64,000 nt of DNA, from positions 13,385,060 through 13,449,059 of the forward strand of contig OX442314.1 in NCBI GenBank assembly GCA_949358305.1. The letters run 5' to 3'. Shown piece by piece: positions 52,201-64,000 of the stretch (position 1 is the first letter of the stretch; each line of letters starts with the position of its first letter). The position numbers and the translations under genes were made by a program. The notes below the pieces were generated by a model that ran no database searches, was not told the DNA's origin, and saw only the letters and a program-made list of their open reading frames with translations. Origin of the DNA: Strigamia acuminata. Taxonomy: Eukaryota; Arthropoda; Chilopoda; Geophilomorpha; Linotaeniidae.

Positions 52201-53142
52201 ATGCTTTTGGTTCAAAATGCATATTGATAGGTAAAAGAAGTATCTTGGTTCACAATTTCTGCTGAAAGTGGATTTTTCTCAGACACAAACAGAAAAGCAG
52301 AGGGTTTAAATCTTTGAAATGTTGGGTTTTGTGCATAAAATTGATAAAATTTTAAACACTTTTCATCAAATTTGAATAAACTTCAACCAATATAAAATTA
52401 AAATATCATGTACTTTCATCAAAATTTGATAAAACTCTTAAAATTAAATCAAATTTCAAGAAAAAACAGATAAAAACCAAAGATATATGGCATACATGGC
52501 CCATACGTCACTGGACGCGATCTCATTACGCTAAGTCATAGACTAGAAGACCATGTTATTTTCCCCGGGCATTGCTTAAATAAATACTAATCAGACATTT
52601 TTGAAAACATTTTGCTTCGAAGAAAGAAAAATCCTAAATCAAATAGAACAAAGATATAAAAAGTCGAGTCTGGTCCTTAAGAGCAGTCCAATATGATTCA
52701 GACATTTGTGGTGCAACGACCATTCAGATGATAAAAGAGCAAAAAAAGAAAAAAGAGCAATTGAACTAAAAGGAAGAAAGCAGCTAGAAAAATCTCTGAA
52801 TAGAACTCAATGCAATCCCCAGGTTTTCTACGTCAGAGGAAGAGAAGAAAGAAAGAAAGAAAAATTACAAACCTTAGCAACTTCTCTGCAGTTGCAACAA
52901 AAGTTTAAGTATGAAACATTGACGAGGTCATGCCCATACACTACGGTAAATGTTTTATCTTCTAAAGGCGTGTCTTGAGCACCCATATTCACTGTATCCC
53001 GCAATTTCGCATCCTGAAAACACAATTTTAAAATGTTACACGCAATGAAATGCAACCATTTAGAAAATAACAGCACTTTATAACCACTAATTACACACAA
53101 ACAAATTTCAAACACATAATTTTCCTGCTTTAAATTGACCGT

Positions 53143-53178
<36 letters not shown>

Positions 53179-55805
53179 AAGGAGAAATGACACTGGACCT
53201 CACAAAAGGAAGCCCAAACCCAACAACGGTTTAAAATAATAGGGGCATTCAAAGTATAAGTTGTTTTGACATTTATATAAACAGAATGGACACTAAAAAC
53301 AGTTTAAAAGCATCGCCAAAAACCGCAAAAACCACGCTTAAGTTGTTTTTGAAGTGGTTTATGACGAGTTTTGGTTTTTACAACCAAATTCAAAATGGCT
53401 GCCACCTAGATCGTCCGGTGAAACTTTTGCAAGTTTTTGCCGTCTGTTTTTCCTGTTTTTCCTGAAACTTTGAATGCGCCTAATGTAATTAGTAATTAAC
53501 ATTTATAAAAACATTAACACGTTGAATCCGCAAGAAGATTTTTTTCAACACATGTGAAATTCCTACTTCGTTTGTACACAATTCTTTCATAACAAATTAA
53601 CACGAGTATTTAATTAAAACAATTTTCTACAACGAAAATGTGTTCGTGTCTGACATGTGCCGTGTACACGCGGCCGACTCCATGCCCCGGAGATTCTATA
53701 CAGTCGGAGCTATCTACAGCATTCGCTTATTGGATATTCTTCTGACTATGCTCGGAGCCGGTGGGATGTGAAAAACGCGAGATTTAATTTCAGACCATCA
53801 CGCATGCCATCAAAAAAACTTTGCCCTTGTGCATTTTCTACTCTTCCACACACGCCTACAGCAAAAAGTCATTGCAGATACTCATGTTGAATGCTATCAG
53901 CCAGCACATGCCAAGCCGAGCACTTCTGACACCGCTGGGATTAGATTAATTGACTCCAAGCAACAAAACCAATAAGTATGGGTTGTCAGGTGTTGACAAA
54001 AAAATAAAGAATTATTTATTAAGTCAACAATATCGGAATATGTGGGAGACTAATTAGAAATTCGATATGTGTTGAGTGTGAGCTTTGCCGCTGAACGGCG
54101 CTTCAAAATCGGGTGATAAATGTGCATTCATTAGTTGCATTCAAAAAAAATCATTTAAAAATTGCAGTTAAACATGCTTTGCTGTTTAAATGATGTGCGC
54201 ATGGCGGAACCCGTATACTATACTCGAGTTGCGCTCAAAAAGGCACCTCACAATGTGTACTCCCATTGGTCGAGCCAGTTTACTGGTCTAGTGATCCGGA
54301 AAAGTAGACCCAAACACCAGAATTGCATTACAATGTACAGACATTGCAATCGATTGCCTAGGCAACGGCCTAAAATTCAAACTTCCAGACGATGTAAGCA
54401 ATAAACACAACAAACATGAGTTTGACATTTTTTAATGTGTGAAACTTCATTTTAATGATGGAAATAACATTTTTTATTAAATAAAATCAAAATAACATAC
54501 TAAATTAGTCATAACAATCACAACAATAAATAAAAAACAAAACTACTTCTCCTAGTAGTAGTATACAGTCTGGAGTTAGTAGTAAACTGGCTCGACCAAT
54601 GGGAGTACACATTGTGAGGTGCCTTTTTGAGTGCAACTCGAGTACTTGTATATAATGGAGGCCGAAATGTTTGCCGGATACTTTTTTTGATTGTTTCGTT
54701 AAATTCTGAAACCAAGCTAAACCTGGGTAAAATAAAAATTCCTATCTGCCCATACATTTTGTTTTTTAATATTGTAAGAAAAAGTTCTGTTTTAAAACGT
54801 CTTTTGGCACACGACAATCACGAAACGATCTGCGATAGTAGCGCACTGTGGCAGCGATTTGAAGCACCAATATAAAAGCCTTTTTCCAAAAACTTGGTTT
54901 TTTTATATTTACTTATTCAAGCGTTTAAAAATTCTGTTTTGTCTAAATGCCTTTGTCGAATGCAGCTTGCTGTCGAGTGTCGTCCTTTATTACGGAATAA
55001 ATGTTGTTGTTCTATTTATTTCCATCGATTTTCAAGTTGGATGGATTGGCAAAAATTTATTTGACTGCATGACAAATAGTTCATTTTGAGGAAAAAGACT
55101 CGGTAAAAGGTAAACTTCACTCGTAGAGTAGACGAAGAGATGTGGAGTTTGCTTCAATGCAATTTACAGAGGATGTTTTCAATCCTAGGCGTGTCGAAAT
55201 CAAATAAAACTCCGATGGCTGATCACCACGAGCAAACCTCAGTAGGTATATCTGTGGCGTCATGAAAATTAGATTGACGATTGAGATATATTGAAAGTTG
55301 CACGACTTGTATTGGTTTCACTTCTTTATTGCATATCAAACTTTTGTTCTGGCAATAAAACTACGGCGCACTGCAGTCGTAAAGTCGTCTAGTCTGGTTT
55401 ATCTAATTTAAACCAGTCTAAATGCATATTTTAGACAGCCGATTAAAGGTTGCTTTAAGTGGAAAATATTTAAACACGCCATAAAACATACAATAAACAA
55501 TTTTAGACTTTTGTGTTTTCGTGTGAAAACAATGAAATTTAGTGATTTAATCACCAGGCGCAGACTGTAGTGCAAGCGAACTTCATTTCGTCATCCGCAC
55601 TTTGAATTTTGAACAACAACACTATAAAACCGCTTAAATTTGCATTAACCAAAGAACATTATTCTTTATTTATTTATTTTTTTTATTTAAATTAAAAACT
55701 AAAGAAAAAAGAATTTTTTTAACTTGCTTTCATCACCTTAGGAACCCGTGCTTGCCTTCCTGTCCTTGTGTCACGAATGACTGCAATGTCAAGAAACTCC
55801 ACTTC
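32997..55805 (-). CDS. PLCB1/2/3: Phosphoinositide phospholipase C beta, PLCB1/2/3 class (5' end missing)
   Basis: Thirty exons, about 1212 residues, one open frame. In transcript order: 55805-55737, 53013-52873, 50535-50402, 38596-38512, 38454-38354, 38201-38026, 37830-37684, 37573-37416, 37334-37255, 37158-37074, 37013-36929, 36872-36610, 36530-36431, 36355-36271, 36211-36139, 36072-36021, 35952-35798, 35735-35571, 35512-35308, 35241-34966, 34905-34822, 34754-34630, 34565-34372, 33999-33933, 33845-33747, 33680-33604, 33540-33445, 33386-33329, 33259-33173, 33113-32997. First seen residues [20 protein letters not shown] belong to the PH domain; about 50 upstream residues are not found. EF hands follow, then the X box with [20 protein letters not shown] and SFENHC (catalytic His, Asn, Glu, Asp all kept), an acidic Ser-rich X-Y linker, Y box with [18 protein letters not shown]2, and a long coiled coil ending in TSL. 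It hydrolyses PIP2 under Gq. The 33999-33933 border is good to one base. Confidence 0.93.
37165..37207. repeat. (AAAT)n microsatellite in a PLC-beta intron
   Basis: About eleven AAAT/AATA units in the intron between exons 37334-37255 and 37158-37074. Confidence 0.85.
42623..42672. repeat. Perfect 50-bp palindrome
   Basis: TTAGTCTTGAAATCGACTTT(AATTA) is followed with no spacer by its exact reverse complement. It is not flanked by an obvious larger inverted repeat. It may be a minimal foldback element or a cruciform-prone site. Confidence 0.85.
42984..43543. mobile_element. Non-autonomous DNA element with inverted ends
   Basis: The left end (42984-43010, GTAACACATTTACCATGTTT) pairs imperfectly with the right end (43517-43543, AAACATGGTAATTGTTAAC). 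ACTTATCTAGATAAGT or a close variant occurs at four places inside, mirrored about the centre. No transposase frame is visible. Confidence 0.5.
43629..44063. mobile_element. 435-bp TA-flanked MITE with GGTGCRTTCAATTCTAAA ends
   Basis: 18-bp terminal inverted repeats (43629-43646 and 44046-44063, one mismatch) are bordered on both sides by TA, as in Tc1/mariner target duplications. Inside, 43880-43952 holds a two-unit tandem duplication of a GCGGCC...GGCCGC palindrome. GTTTTC/GAAAAC runs near both ends strengthen the hairpin. No coding frame. Confidence 0.65.
49339..49610. mobile_element. 272-bp TA-flanked MITE with GTTTACATGCACSGAAT ends
   Basis: About 40-bp inverted repeats (49339-49380 and 49569-49610), bordered by TA at 49337-49338 and 49611-49612. 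A second perfect hairpin, TGCACGGAATATTT and complement, lies at 49561-49599 beside the right end, suggesting a partial duplication of the terminus. Confidence 0.65.
50052..50073. repeat. G-rich run
   Basis: Fourteen or more G, one A, then six G on the plus strand; potential G-quadruplex, in the PLCB1-class gene about 330 bp 3' of the exon at 50402-50535. Confidence 0.8.
51021..51072. repeat. Single diverged end of the CTCGAGTTGC repeat family
   Basis: CTCTAGTTGCAGTCAAAAAG and the following 30 bp match the left arm of the element at 54223-54642 with about one change in eight, again preceded by TA. No matching right arm is evident. Confidence 0.55.
51215..51446. repeat. Cluster of TTCCGCGGTTAT-like motifs
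   Basis: Variants of TTCCGCGGTTATT occur at about 51215, 51338, 51369, 51383 and 51433, all on the plus strand and irregularly spaced, in the intron between exons 53013-52873 and 50535-50402 of the PLCB1-class gene. Nature unknown. Confidence 0.5.
53143..53176. repeat. (CA)n microsatellite
   Basis: About 17 CA units in the intron just upstream of the exon at 52873-53013. Confidence 0.9.
53242..53480. mobile_element. 239-bp TA-flanked MITE with GGSGCATTCAAAGT ends
   Basis: 14-bp terminal inverted repeats (one mismatch) bordered by TA at 53240-53241 and 53481-53482. The termini resemble those of the element at 43629-44063 (GGTGCRTTCAA), so the two may be moved by the same transposase. A lone similar end, ACTTTAAACGCACCTA, is at about 48387-48402. 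Confidence 0.6.
54134..54965. mobile_element. Repeat element interrupted by a younger nested element
   Basis: The left part (54134-54220) has TTGCATTCAAAAA and TTTAAATGATGTGCGCATGG; the right part (about 54900-54965) has TTTTGTCTAAATGCC and CGAATGCAGC. The same two halves lie close together at 26865-27055 (TTTAAATGTTTTGCGCATGC ... TTTAGTCTAAATGACTTTTC). Here they are separated by the element at 54223-54642. Confidence 0.5.
54223..54642. mobile_element. 420-bp TA-flanked MITE with 60-bp CTCGAGTTGC inverted repeats
   Basis: Left arm 54223-54283 and right arm 54583-54642 are nearly exact complements over 60 bp, bordered by TA on both sides. The high arm identity suggests a recent insertion. The core has no transposase. 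It sits inside another repeat and inside an intron of the PLCB1-class gene. Confidence 0.75.
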
Positions 55806-56456
55806 CTACAAATAAACAAAAAATACATTAATCAACTTTAAAGCAAAAAAAAAAAAATCCAAACTAAAATAAAAATAAAAATAAAAATAATTTTTTTTAA
55901 TTTTATTCATACTAACTCATGGATCATTAACGCTACCAATCCGACTCCAAACTCAATAACAAGTTGTCGGAATGATTTGCGGGGCCAAAAATAGTCTAAT
56001 TAAGTTAAATTAAGCACACTATCGTCATCTCGTGACCCACTTATCACAAAATGAAGGTCTTATACTAAAAGCTCAGACCTCCTAAACACTTTCATCATTT
56101 TAACTATTCATATTGACCCTATTTCTTCTGCTGCACTCTAATATTTCCAAATAGCCTCATCATTCAGCCAACTTCCAAACGAAATTTCCTAAACCACTTT
56201 TCACTGTCAACTCCTCTTAAAATCAACTTTCACGTGAAACATTGAAAAAAAATGAATGATTCATACTTCATAAAATGCTGGACTAACTTCATAAATAATC
56301 TCAAATCCCAAAGCATATTACCCTCGAGTTTTCAAGTACATTTTCGTTCAATTTTTTATTATTAAGGTACTCCCAAAATAGAAAATTCCTCATTTCCTCC
56401 ATAACAGAATTATTACACGCCCAGTGCATCAAGTTGAATCAAATTTCTTCTTTTTT

Positions 56457-56478
56457 CTCTCTCTCTCTCTCTCTCTCT
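56457..56478. repeat. (CT)n microsatellite
   Basis: About eleven CT units, upstream of the first visible PLCB1-class exon. Confidence 0.9.
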
Positions 56479-56983
56479 TTATGTTCGGGACAAGTAGATG
56501 GAAAAATATAGCCTATAAGAAAACTTTCCCGACATTAATCTTGTTCTTGCTGCACATGACGTAGGTTGGAAACGTGAGGGATTTAACAAATTAATTTTCC
56601 AATAGCTTGATTTAAACAGTGGTGGGTCCCAGATAAAATGACAAAAAAATGGGAAATGTGCGGGGTAAGAAAGAGATAATTGGCTATCTTTTACTGCTGG
56701 AAGAAAATTCATCTTTTAAGCCCACATCTTATTCGGAGAATGACACCAACGCCATTATCCCCATGCTTCAAAATGCGTTTGCTTTGAAATTGCTTTCCAT
56801 TTTGTTTAGGTTTAAAACAAATTCAAAGTTTCTGTTTACATGGATTTCGGTATGTGCGCACATCAATGGAGCAATTATTTATGTTCATAGTTCTGTAGTG
56901 TGTGTACCGGTATCTAGCAGTCCTTAAAAAAAGTCTGTAGAAAATATTGTTTCTTTTATTTCTCAAAAGCTAATGTCACTGTA

Positions 56984-57349
56984 CTCCAAACCGATACGTG
57001 GTCCTAATAACTCTTTTTGGTTGAGCCGGATTACGCCTAACTGCGGACTGTGCTCTACTACACGGAAAAGTAGTTCTGTTTATTTTCAATGAATTTCAGT
57101 GTAAAAAGTGATTAGAATGATGGATTTTATTTATTTAGTAATAAAATATTTATTTTATTTGCTAAACAATCAAACAATGTTAGCACAGTTTGTTGGTTTC
57201 TTTTGGCAGGTAAACATTAAACAAAGATTTAGTTTTTTTTGGGTTGTTTTGCCTAGTCAAATTACAATACTGGTGTACTTTTTTGTGACACTACACCAGT
57301 AAAACGGCTCAACCAATAGGAGTTAAGACCACGTTGTATCGGTTTGGAG
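56984..57349. mobile_element. 366-bp TA-flanked MITE with CTCCAAACCGATAC ends
   Basis: About 45-bp terminal inverted repeats (56984-57028 and 57304-57349), bordered by TA (56982-56983, 57350-57351). The core holds a smaller hairpin. No coding frame. Structure fits a Tc1/mariner-mobilised MITE. Confidence 0.7.
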
Positions 57350-60300
57350 TATACTTTGTGTCCGTTTTCTGGAATTTACAAATTCATGGTGGTAATTAAA
57401 ATTTCTTTATTTTTATAACATTTCCTAATAGGAATAAAAGACAGTTTCAAAATAGAAACCAACAAAGATATTAAATTCTTCGCCTTCTTTCACCAAAGAC
57501 AAATAAAAGTTAAAGTCTGCACAGACAGTGTCATGTAAACATCACATCACAAAGTAGCAAGTGACTTCGTGCTATTGAAAAGAAAGAAAAAAGACATCAT
57601 ATAAGATAATGCCGGAGTGGATTTGTTTACTCGACGGATCTTTTTTTTCTCAATTTTACAGATCTTTAAAACTGATATTTTATTTTTTATTTCCGTTTCT
57701 GGATCATTTGCATGATGAATGAAAATGGCAAATGATGTGGGAAACGTTAGCATTTGAGCAAACGTTTGTGCGGTTTTTAATTGTGCAGATGACAAACTGC
57801 CGATTAAAATTACCGCACGAACTAATGATCTTGCATAAGTCCTTTGAATGTTGCAAAATTTGATATGCACGTTCAATAAATAAGCTTTTGTGACGTCGAG
57901 CTAGCCACACGTTGGGGTTAACCTTAGCACTACATAAACAACATCCGTCTAACAGTCGGTCGTAAGAAAACATAGCTTTATATAAGTAAGATTTACTTAA
58001 CATGTGTGTGATCTGGCAATCAATAACCCAAAAGTAAAGGTTAAATGGGTAATCGAAGATCAACATGATTATCAATGTACACTTCCAAGACCTCCTTGAT
58101 AGGATCTGATTGGCTATGCGTTATCCTGGTTAAATCCACACCGATTAACATAACGGAGAGGCGGATTATGCGGATATTGAAAATAGGAATATTTTCTATT
58201 ATTCTGCGCGATTTCTTCCCACAGCCAATCACAGCTCATGCCATCATTTTCAACTATCAAACCCCAGCTGCAACAATCCCATATTCTATGCCATATTTGA
58301 TTGTGGAACTATGGGATTGTTTGGCAAAAAACCGCTAATGATTCGCGCTGAAACTTCTCCCTAGATATTTATTATTGCGGAATTGACGTCATTTTGAGCT
58401 GCGTTTCCGCAGCGTTTACGCAAGTGTTAACCACGCTTAAATCAAGAAGTTTCACTTCTACAGTACCACTCGTCTTTTTATTATTATTATTTTTATTTTT
58501 ATTCATAACTCAAAGTGAAGTACATTGGTTTTTGAAAGAATGTTTGTTAAAAAATTTAAAAATATGGGTACAATGGGTAATACATTTAGCGTTTGAACAG
58601 GCGTAAATGGCTGATCGAATAATGTATGAAAGTGAGTTCCAATCGAAAGCATGACAGAAGGAGTTGCAGGCCAACCCATTGTTTCAATCCTTTCTTTAAT
58701 CTTTCAACTGCAATGCACTTTTGTTTTACTTTCAGAACATTGATATTCAAACTTGTCCTTTTCAACTTTTATTCCTTTCAGCACCAATTCCATTTGAAAC
58801 TAAATTCTAAATCCATTTGAATATATCCACACATTCTCCTGTCAATTTTGCCCAAACAGCTTTCACTTGTTTATAAATTTAAAATTTGACCTCAGCTTGA
58901 AAACCTGCAAGTATAGAAAAGCAACTGCTGTTTTTTCACTCCAGAACTATCTATCACGAGATAGTTTTTTGTTCTGCAGTTGTGTCACAACTTGATGAAT
59001 ATTTTGGCTTAAAAGCGTTTTTCTGACGCAAGTACTTCCGTAGAAAATACTGGAATCTTATTTTGAAGACGCACTTTGCATAGTCTAAAACTTTTGAAAA
59101 TTTAAATGGTTTTCCAATTTTGCTACATGTCAAAGCAGAGCTGAATTCATGCATTTCTAATGAAGCAATCTCTTAAGGAACATGACAGGTAAACTTCACT
59201 TGAAATACGTTAATTCAAGCATGCACAATGTTATGCCGAAAACTAGGAAGAAGAAATGGATCAATTCACATTGTGCTAAATACTGTATATATACAAAGGA
59301 TAATGTGACAAGTTTGCAATACGAGTTTATGGTTGCAAGCTGTGCAGGTTCCTGGTCTCTGGGTCAACCAATGGCAATTCCCATGATTGATCCACAGAGT
59401 CATCAATCAAACTAGTTGTCATCCATTAAAAATTACACATGTTAGATAAGTTTTGCTGACACAAAGAATTTTTTTTTCTAATGACTTGCTTTATTCCATT
59501 TGAGGATAAAAAAAAAATAAACAAAATAAAAATTGACTTATATTGCTATTATCTTTTTCTTTATTTAAAAATAATTCTGAATCCGCCTCGATGACTTCAA
59601 GTCAGATGTTGCTGCTATTCCCGGCAATTTTGATGAAACTTTTTGGAAATTATTACGACATTAAATCAAGAATATGGAAAAAACTTTATTAATCCGCGTA
59701 TCTGACCACCAGGCACCGCCATAAGTAATTCCTTTGTAAGCCGCCATCTTTTGCATACACGATTCACCAGATTGTTGACCAAACAAAACAACGATTCTGT
59801 TATTTCATGTAATCTCTTCTTTTTGCTTTAACCCAAAGTCAGCAAAAGATAAGTAAAAGCAACAGACACTAAAGTTTTTTTTCTTCTACAACAGGTACTG
59901 CCTGGAAATAAGAAACGAGCCTTGTTTTCGTATTGCAGCTGAAACTACAGTTCGAGCCAAACATGGCAATAAAACACCATGTTTTTAAATTAATTTTGTT
60001 AATGAATTTATTGTTGTTTATTTACTTTATTTTAGCATTATTAGGCCAAATAATAACGACTGAAATTAGGAAATTAACTGCGCAGAATGGAATTCGCAGT
60101 ATGAATTTAGCATCAAGATACCATAGGCTCAAACTGTAGTCGATTTCCCATCCTTTGTGAAATCAAGCAATTGGGTATATCCATATAAAGTTATAAACTA
60201 AGCAAGTCTCGCATGAAACCTCAGCTTTAATGTTTGTTTACACCTTCCGCATTCCCTATTGTTTACTATCGGTTCCCCATTACAGGCCTTAATAGTTTCA

Positions 60301-63300
60301 TTTAGAGAACACCTATTCAAAGCCATCTTAAACAAAAGTCAACTTAAATTTGGTTACAACATTTTAAAGCATAAGCTTATATCTAAAAGATAGCATTTAA
60401 ATATTTAGTCCAACAATCCTTGACTCGATACTTTCCCCCCAAAGACAACTCGTGAAATGTGTTTAGGGTATTTGTTTCCAACATATCAAAATCAGAAGAA
60501 ATTTTGTCTGCTTGTTCCATTGCTATTACCGTTACCGACAAATTGTATAAAAACCATTTTAATAAATGGATGAGAGCAAACAAACTCTCTTCAAGACATT
60601 TATATATGATTGAATTTCTAAAATTCGTATATATAAAAAGAGAAATAATTTATTGAGAATAGATAACAAAAAGGCAGTTTTCTAGAAATATAAAATAAAA
60701 GGCACATTCATATAAAAACACTAAACTTTAAATAAAAAATTAATTTATTGCAGGTTCACAAGGGTTAGAAAAGAAAATTTGCGTTAAAAGGTACCGGTAC
60801 GCCAGGTGCATGTATGTTATGTAATGTGCACATCTTCACGAACGTAGACTTTACGTATTTTTAGCGGTACTTTACATTTGCACTACCCCTTAGCGAAAAT
60901 TTCGGTTTTAAACCCTAATGAACCTGGCAAATAAACTAATTTTTAATTTTTAATTTAATTTTTAGTGTTTTAAATTCATTTTATTGCTTCTTTCATTAGA
61001 AAATTACATTTTTTTGAATTGTTTTAAAGTAGCGGAAATTGATTTTCTTTAACTGTTTAGTCCGGAAATGCACCAAGAATTTAAAAATCACATATCCAGG
61101 CTAGCATGCAGTCAACAGACAATTAACTGACCATGTGTACAGAATTGTGGGAAGTATTCTGGGCAAGCTTTTACAGTTATCTAGTTCATACTATCTAGTT
61201 TACACGTTTTTAAACTAGATAATTTTATGCTACGTGCATTCGCACAAATATTTAGACCTAGATTCAAAAGTTAGACTATAGACAAAATATTCTGTTGCAA
61301 ACAAGGTGTTAGTGACTTTTCGAATTTAGTTAGTTTGTATTTACCTGACAAAATGTTACACGACTGGAATTTGCTATTTCCCATTCATGTGTGTCCCTCC
61401 CGCCCACCTTTTTAATTCAAAAAAAAATTTCCACAAAAATTTTGGCTCTAAGAATGCTTAATATACAGTTTCTACTTTCTAGCTTACCGTTTGCAAAATT
61501 CGTTTTTCCGCCTCCGACTTCAAATTATTGCACTTATTCCTCCCCAAAGTGATCTCACATAACTCAACTTTGAAAGGATGTGCATCAAAATGACTGAAAT
61601 AATGCTCATTTGTTCACTTCGTGTGACGAAGTAACCCATAAATTTTTGACAACCATGTTGATTTCCATTCCAAAAAAAAAAATTCACTCAAAATAATGCA
61701 CCACTGTAAAATTTCTTGGCAAGCAAACAAAAAGCCAAACAATCACAAAAATAAATTAAAAAAATTAAATCAACAATGTCCATCCACATTTCCTGCTATT
61801 AAAATCCCAAAAGAAATAAAATATCTAGTAGCAGTTTGATTACCACAGTCAATTATATTTATAGACTGTTTATTATCATCATGTTTGAAGTAATTTCAAC
61901 ACCCAGCAAAAAAAAAAAAAATATCAAACAAACAAACTTGGGCGGTCAATACCTAAGCCTGTGAAACGCAGTAACCACAGTAGAGTTGAATGATCCAGCA
62001 ACGCCAACATGCCTCGCAACGCAAACCATTTATTTTAATTGGAATCCAAAACATAAAATCCGTGCACCTCCAAACATTGAATTTCTAATGTAATATTTTC
62101 CACTTTGCTTTTCAAGAGTAAGCAAGTGGAAAAAAAAATCAGGCTTCTTTCCGCTCCCCGCATAAAGGTCGGTAGCCACACGTGACATTTCCCCGGCCCC
62201 CGCTTGTTGCTCGCATCAGTAATAGAGCGAAGAGAGAATGGATGCAGCTTCATAATCTCTTGTAATGGCTGTTTGACCTCGTGCACTCAACTTCGAGAGA
62301 TGCGCACTATGTTCATTCATTCACGCATGCGTCATCCCGTTCAATTGATCGAGAGCCCAAAATAAAATGTTCATTAATCATTAACTCGGATCTAGCCTCA
62401 ATTAAAACCGCCATTCGCCTCTCAACGCCTTCTAAATCAAATTACAAATTTTGCAATCGACAATTACTCGACAAAAAAGGAGCTAAAAATAAAAAAAAAT
62501 AAAAAAATGTTTACAAAATTATGAATACGACCCACGAATGGAGGCAACTCGATTCGCATCGTTTGCTTCCAGTTTACCAGCAAACAAAACCGTCCAATTA
62601 CACCAAAACGTACAGGATGTCCGCGAGCCGACGTACCCATTTGAAATGTGTATAGAAAATAAATGGTTAGTACTGAGTACTGACTGCATCTGGATATATT
62701 TATCTTGTATAGAGAAACTCGCTATAAGTTTTAATTTTTCACCAATACAACTTAATTTTACCGCAATTTTAATTTTGTAATTTTAAACTCCTAACCGAAT
62801 TCTTGCAAAACCACGCAATTAAAAGCCTTGGGTTTTGGAATTACTACACGTAGAAAACACAACATCCACAATTAAGAGTTTTGATTTAACTCATCACCAA
62901 GGATGCGCGATGTATCGACCACTGTACTGTGTTCACCACCGTGACTAATGCATTTCATCGCTCTAAATCTCAGGGAAGGTCAGTTGATAAAATTTATTAT
63001 AAAAAAAAAAATAATAATATAAAAAAATCTGACAAAAACAACACGATTCTCGTGAATACCATTTGCAGAATTTCTTTTACACAGAGGGAATTGAAGAAGT
63101 TCAAACTATTGATTCGTTGCTATTTTTAGAAAGAAAAAGATAATACTCGGAGCTAAAAAAAATTATTGCACATACAAGTCTGCAGGATAACTCAATGAAT
63201 CAACAATTTTTTTCCTTTCCTCTCTTCCTCGCCTTCCACCTGTCCACCACCACGAAAAAAAAAATTCATAGTACAACATCATTATCACACATCATTTTCC

Positions 63301-64000
63301 CCGTAAACTGACATACATTGTCATTTAAATCTTGATAGCCCAATCTGTAGTAATCAACAGGTAGTTGACAAGTCCTAACTCTTAACCCCTTTCATAACTC
63401 CAGAATAGAAGCCCCTCGAGTGGTTTTAAGGGTGAGAGATGGTAACAGCTGTTGCATAAAGCGCTGTAAAAATCGGCGCATTTAAACGAGTTCTTATAAA
63501 GATGTTCGGATGGTGTTAGATGAGATAGCGGAGCCCCATCAACATTAAGCTTGGCTTTTCCGCAGTGACAAACAAGATGGTGTCAGCTGAAAAATCTGCT
63601 TTAAGTTGAACCCTCGTGCTCTTTAAGATTTTTCTAAGACATTTCCGCCCGTCCAACTATTGATTTTCACTCCACTGGTACTTTCGCTGGGTGACTGGAC
63701 ACTGCTTGGTCCAAATACCCCTAATATTTTCTGCTCTATCTCCCTTTATGTTAGCCTTTCGCCCTATTTTGCAAATTCTAGCCCATGATTATATATCGCA
63801 TTATTTTTTATATTGTTGAAAAGAAAAAAAAAATGTAAATTGTATGTCATTTTGTGAATATTCATGGAAAATATAAATTTGCCTGTATATGACCTCCAGA
63901 CAAAACGGTTCCTTGAATTTCGGCTTCAACATGCATGGCACGACTGTCCTCGGCGTTTTACTTTAGATCAATATACATTGCTCCACCTTCCGCCGTAAAA

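Larger units (their letters stand above)
55806..64000. other. 8.2 kb without recognised exons
   Basis: This should contain, or lead to, the missing first exon(s) of the PLCB1-class gene on the minus strand. I looked for the expected KWD...LYW pattern and did not find it. The stretch holds a CT microsatellite (56457-56478), a MITE (56984-57349) and AT-rich unique DNA. A GC-richer patch lies at 62140-62230. Short open frames have no recognisable features. Confidence 0.5.

Noticed and set aside
56479..56712. Minus-strand frame containing FIWDPP and YWK, considered as the missing PLCB1-class N-terminal exon
   Set aside because: Distance between WD and YW is about 8 residues instead of ~25 and the flanking residues do not fit the PH domain.
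63860..64000. Minus-strand ATG near 63931 opening a short frame with a GT after LSGG, considered as a first exon
   Set aside because: Residues do not resemble any PLC-beta N-terminus and the window ends too soon to judge.

Overview
This is animal nuclear DNA. It is AT-rich, the genes are cut into many small exons by short GT-AG introns (often 50-120 bp), and the introns and spacers hold poly-A/T tracts, microsatellites and many small foldback DNA elements. The protein families (retinol dehydrogenase-type SDRs and two subclasses of phospholipase C-beta) point to an invertebrate metazoan. A tunicate-like chordate is my guess, but nothing in the window proves the phylum.

Region 1 (1-16 kb) is a tandem array of short-chain dehydrogenases of the RDH11-14 type. 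Two intact 7-exon genes lie on the + strand (143-2258, 2866-4559), followed by a decayed copy (5376-6569). On the - strand there is a small relic (7227-7460), three intact genes without an N-terminal anchor exon (7851-9072, 9777-10969, 11234-12464) and another decayed copy (13050-13740). A more diverged RDH13-like gene on the + strand (14702-15924) closes the array. By hand splicing, every intact gene gives a continuous reading frame from ATG to stop, with the Rossmann glycine motif, NNAG, catalytic Ser and YxxxK.

Region 2 (16.5-29.8 kb, - strand) is a complete PLC-beta gene of the PLCB4/norpA class. It has 29 exons encoding 1085 residues. The start exon lies alone, about 7 kb upstream of exon 2.

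Region 3 (33.0-55.8 kb and beyond, - strand) is a second PLC-beta gene of the PLCB1/2/3 class. Thirty exons encoding about 1212 residues are visible, and the first ~50 residues were not found. It holds an 11.8 kb intron full of TA-flanked miniature elements. Both enzymes keep the X/Y catalytic residues and the C-terminal coiled coil that binds G-alpha-q. Their order and orientation match human PLCB1-PLCB4 on 20p12.

Region 4 (55.8-64 kb) has no recognisable coding exon and is mostly repeats. The most noteworthy points are the conserved PLCB pair, the birth-and-death history of the SDR array, shared CACGTG sites in front of three SDR genes, a perfect 50-bp palindrome, and several families of TA-flanked MITEs, one of them nested inside another repeat.
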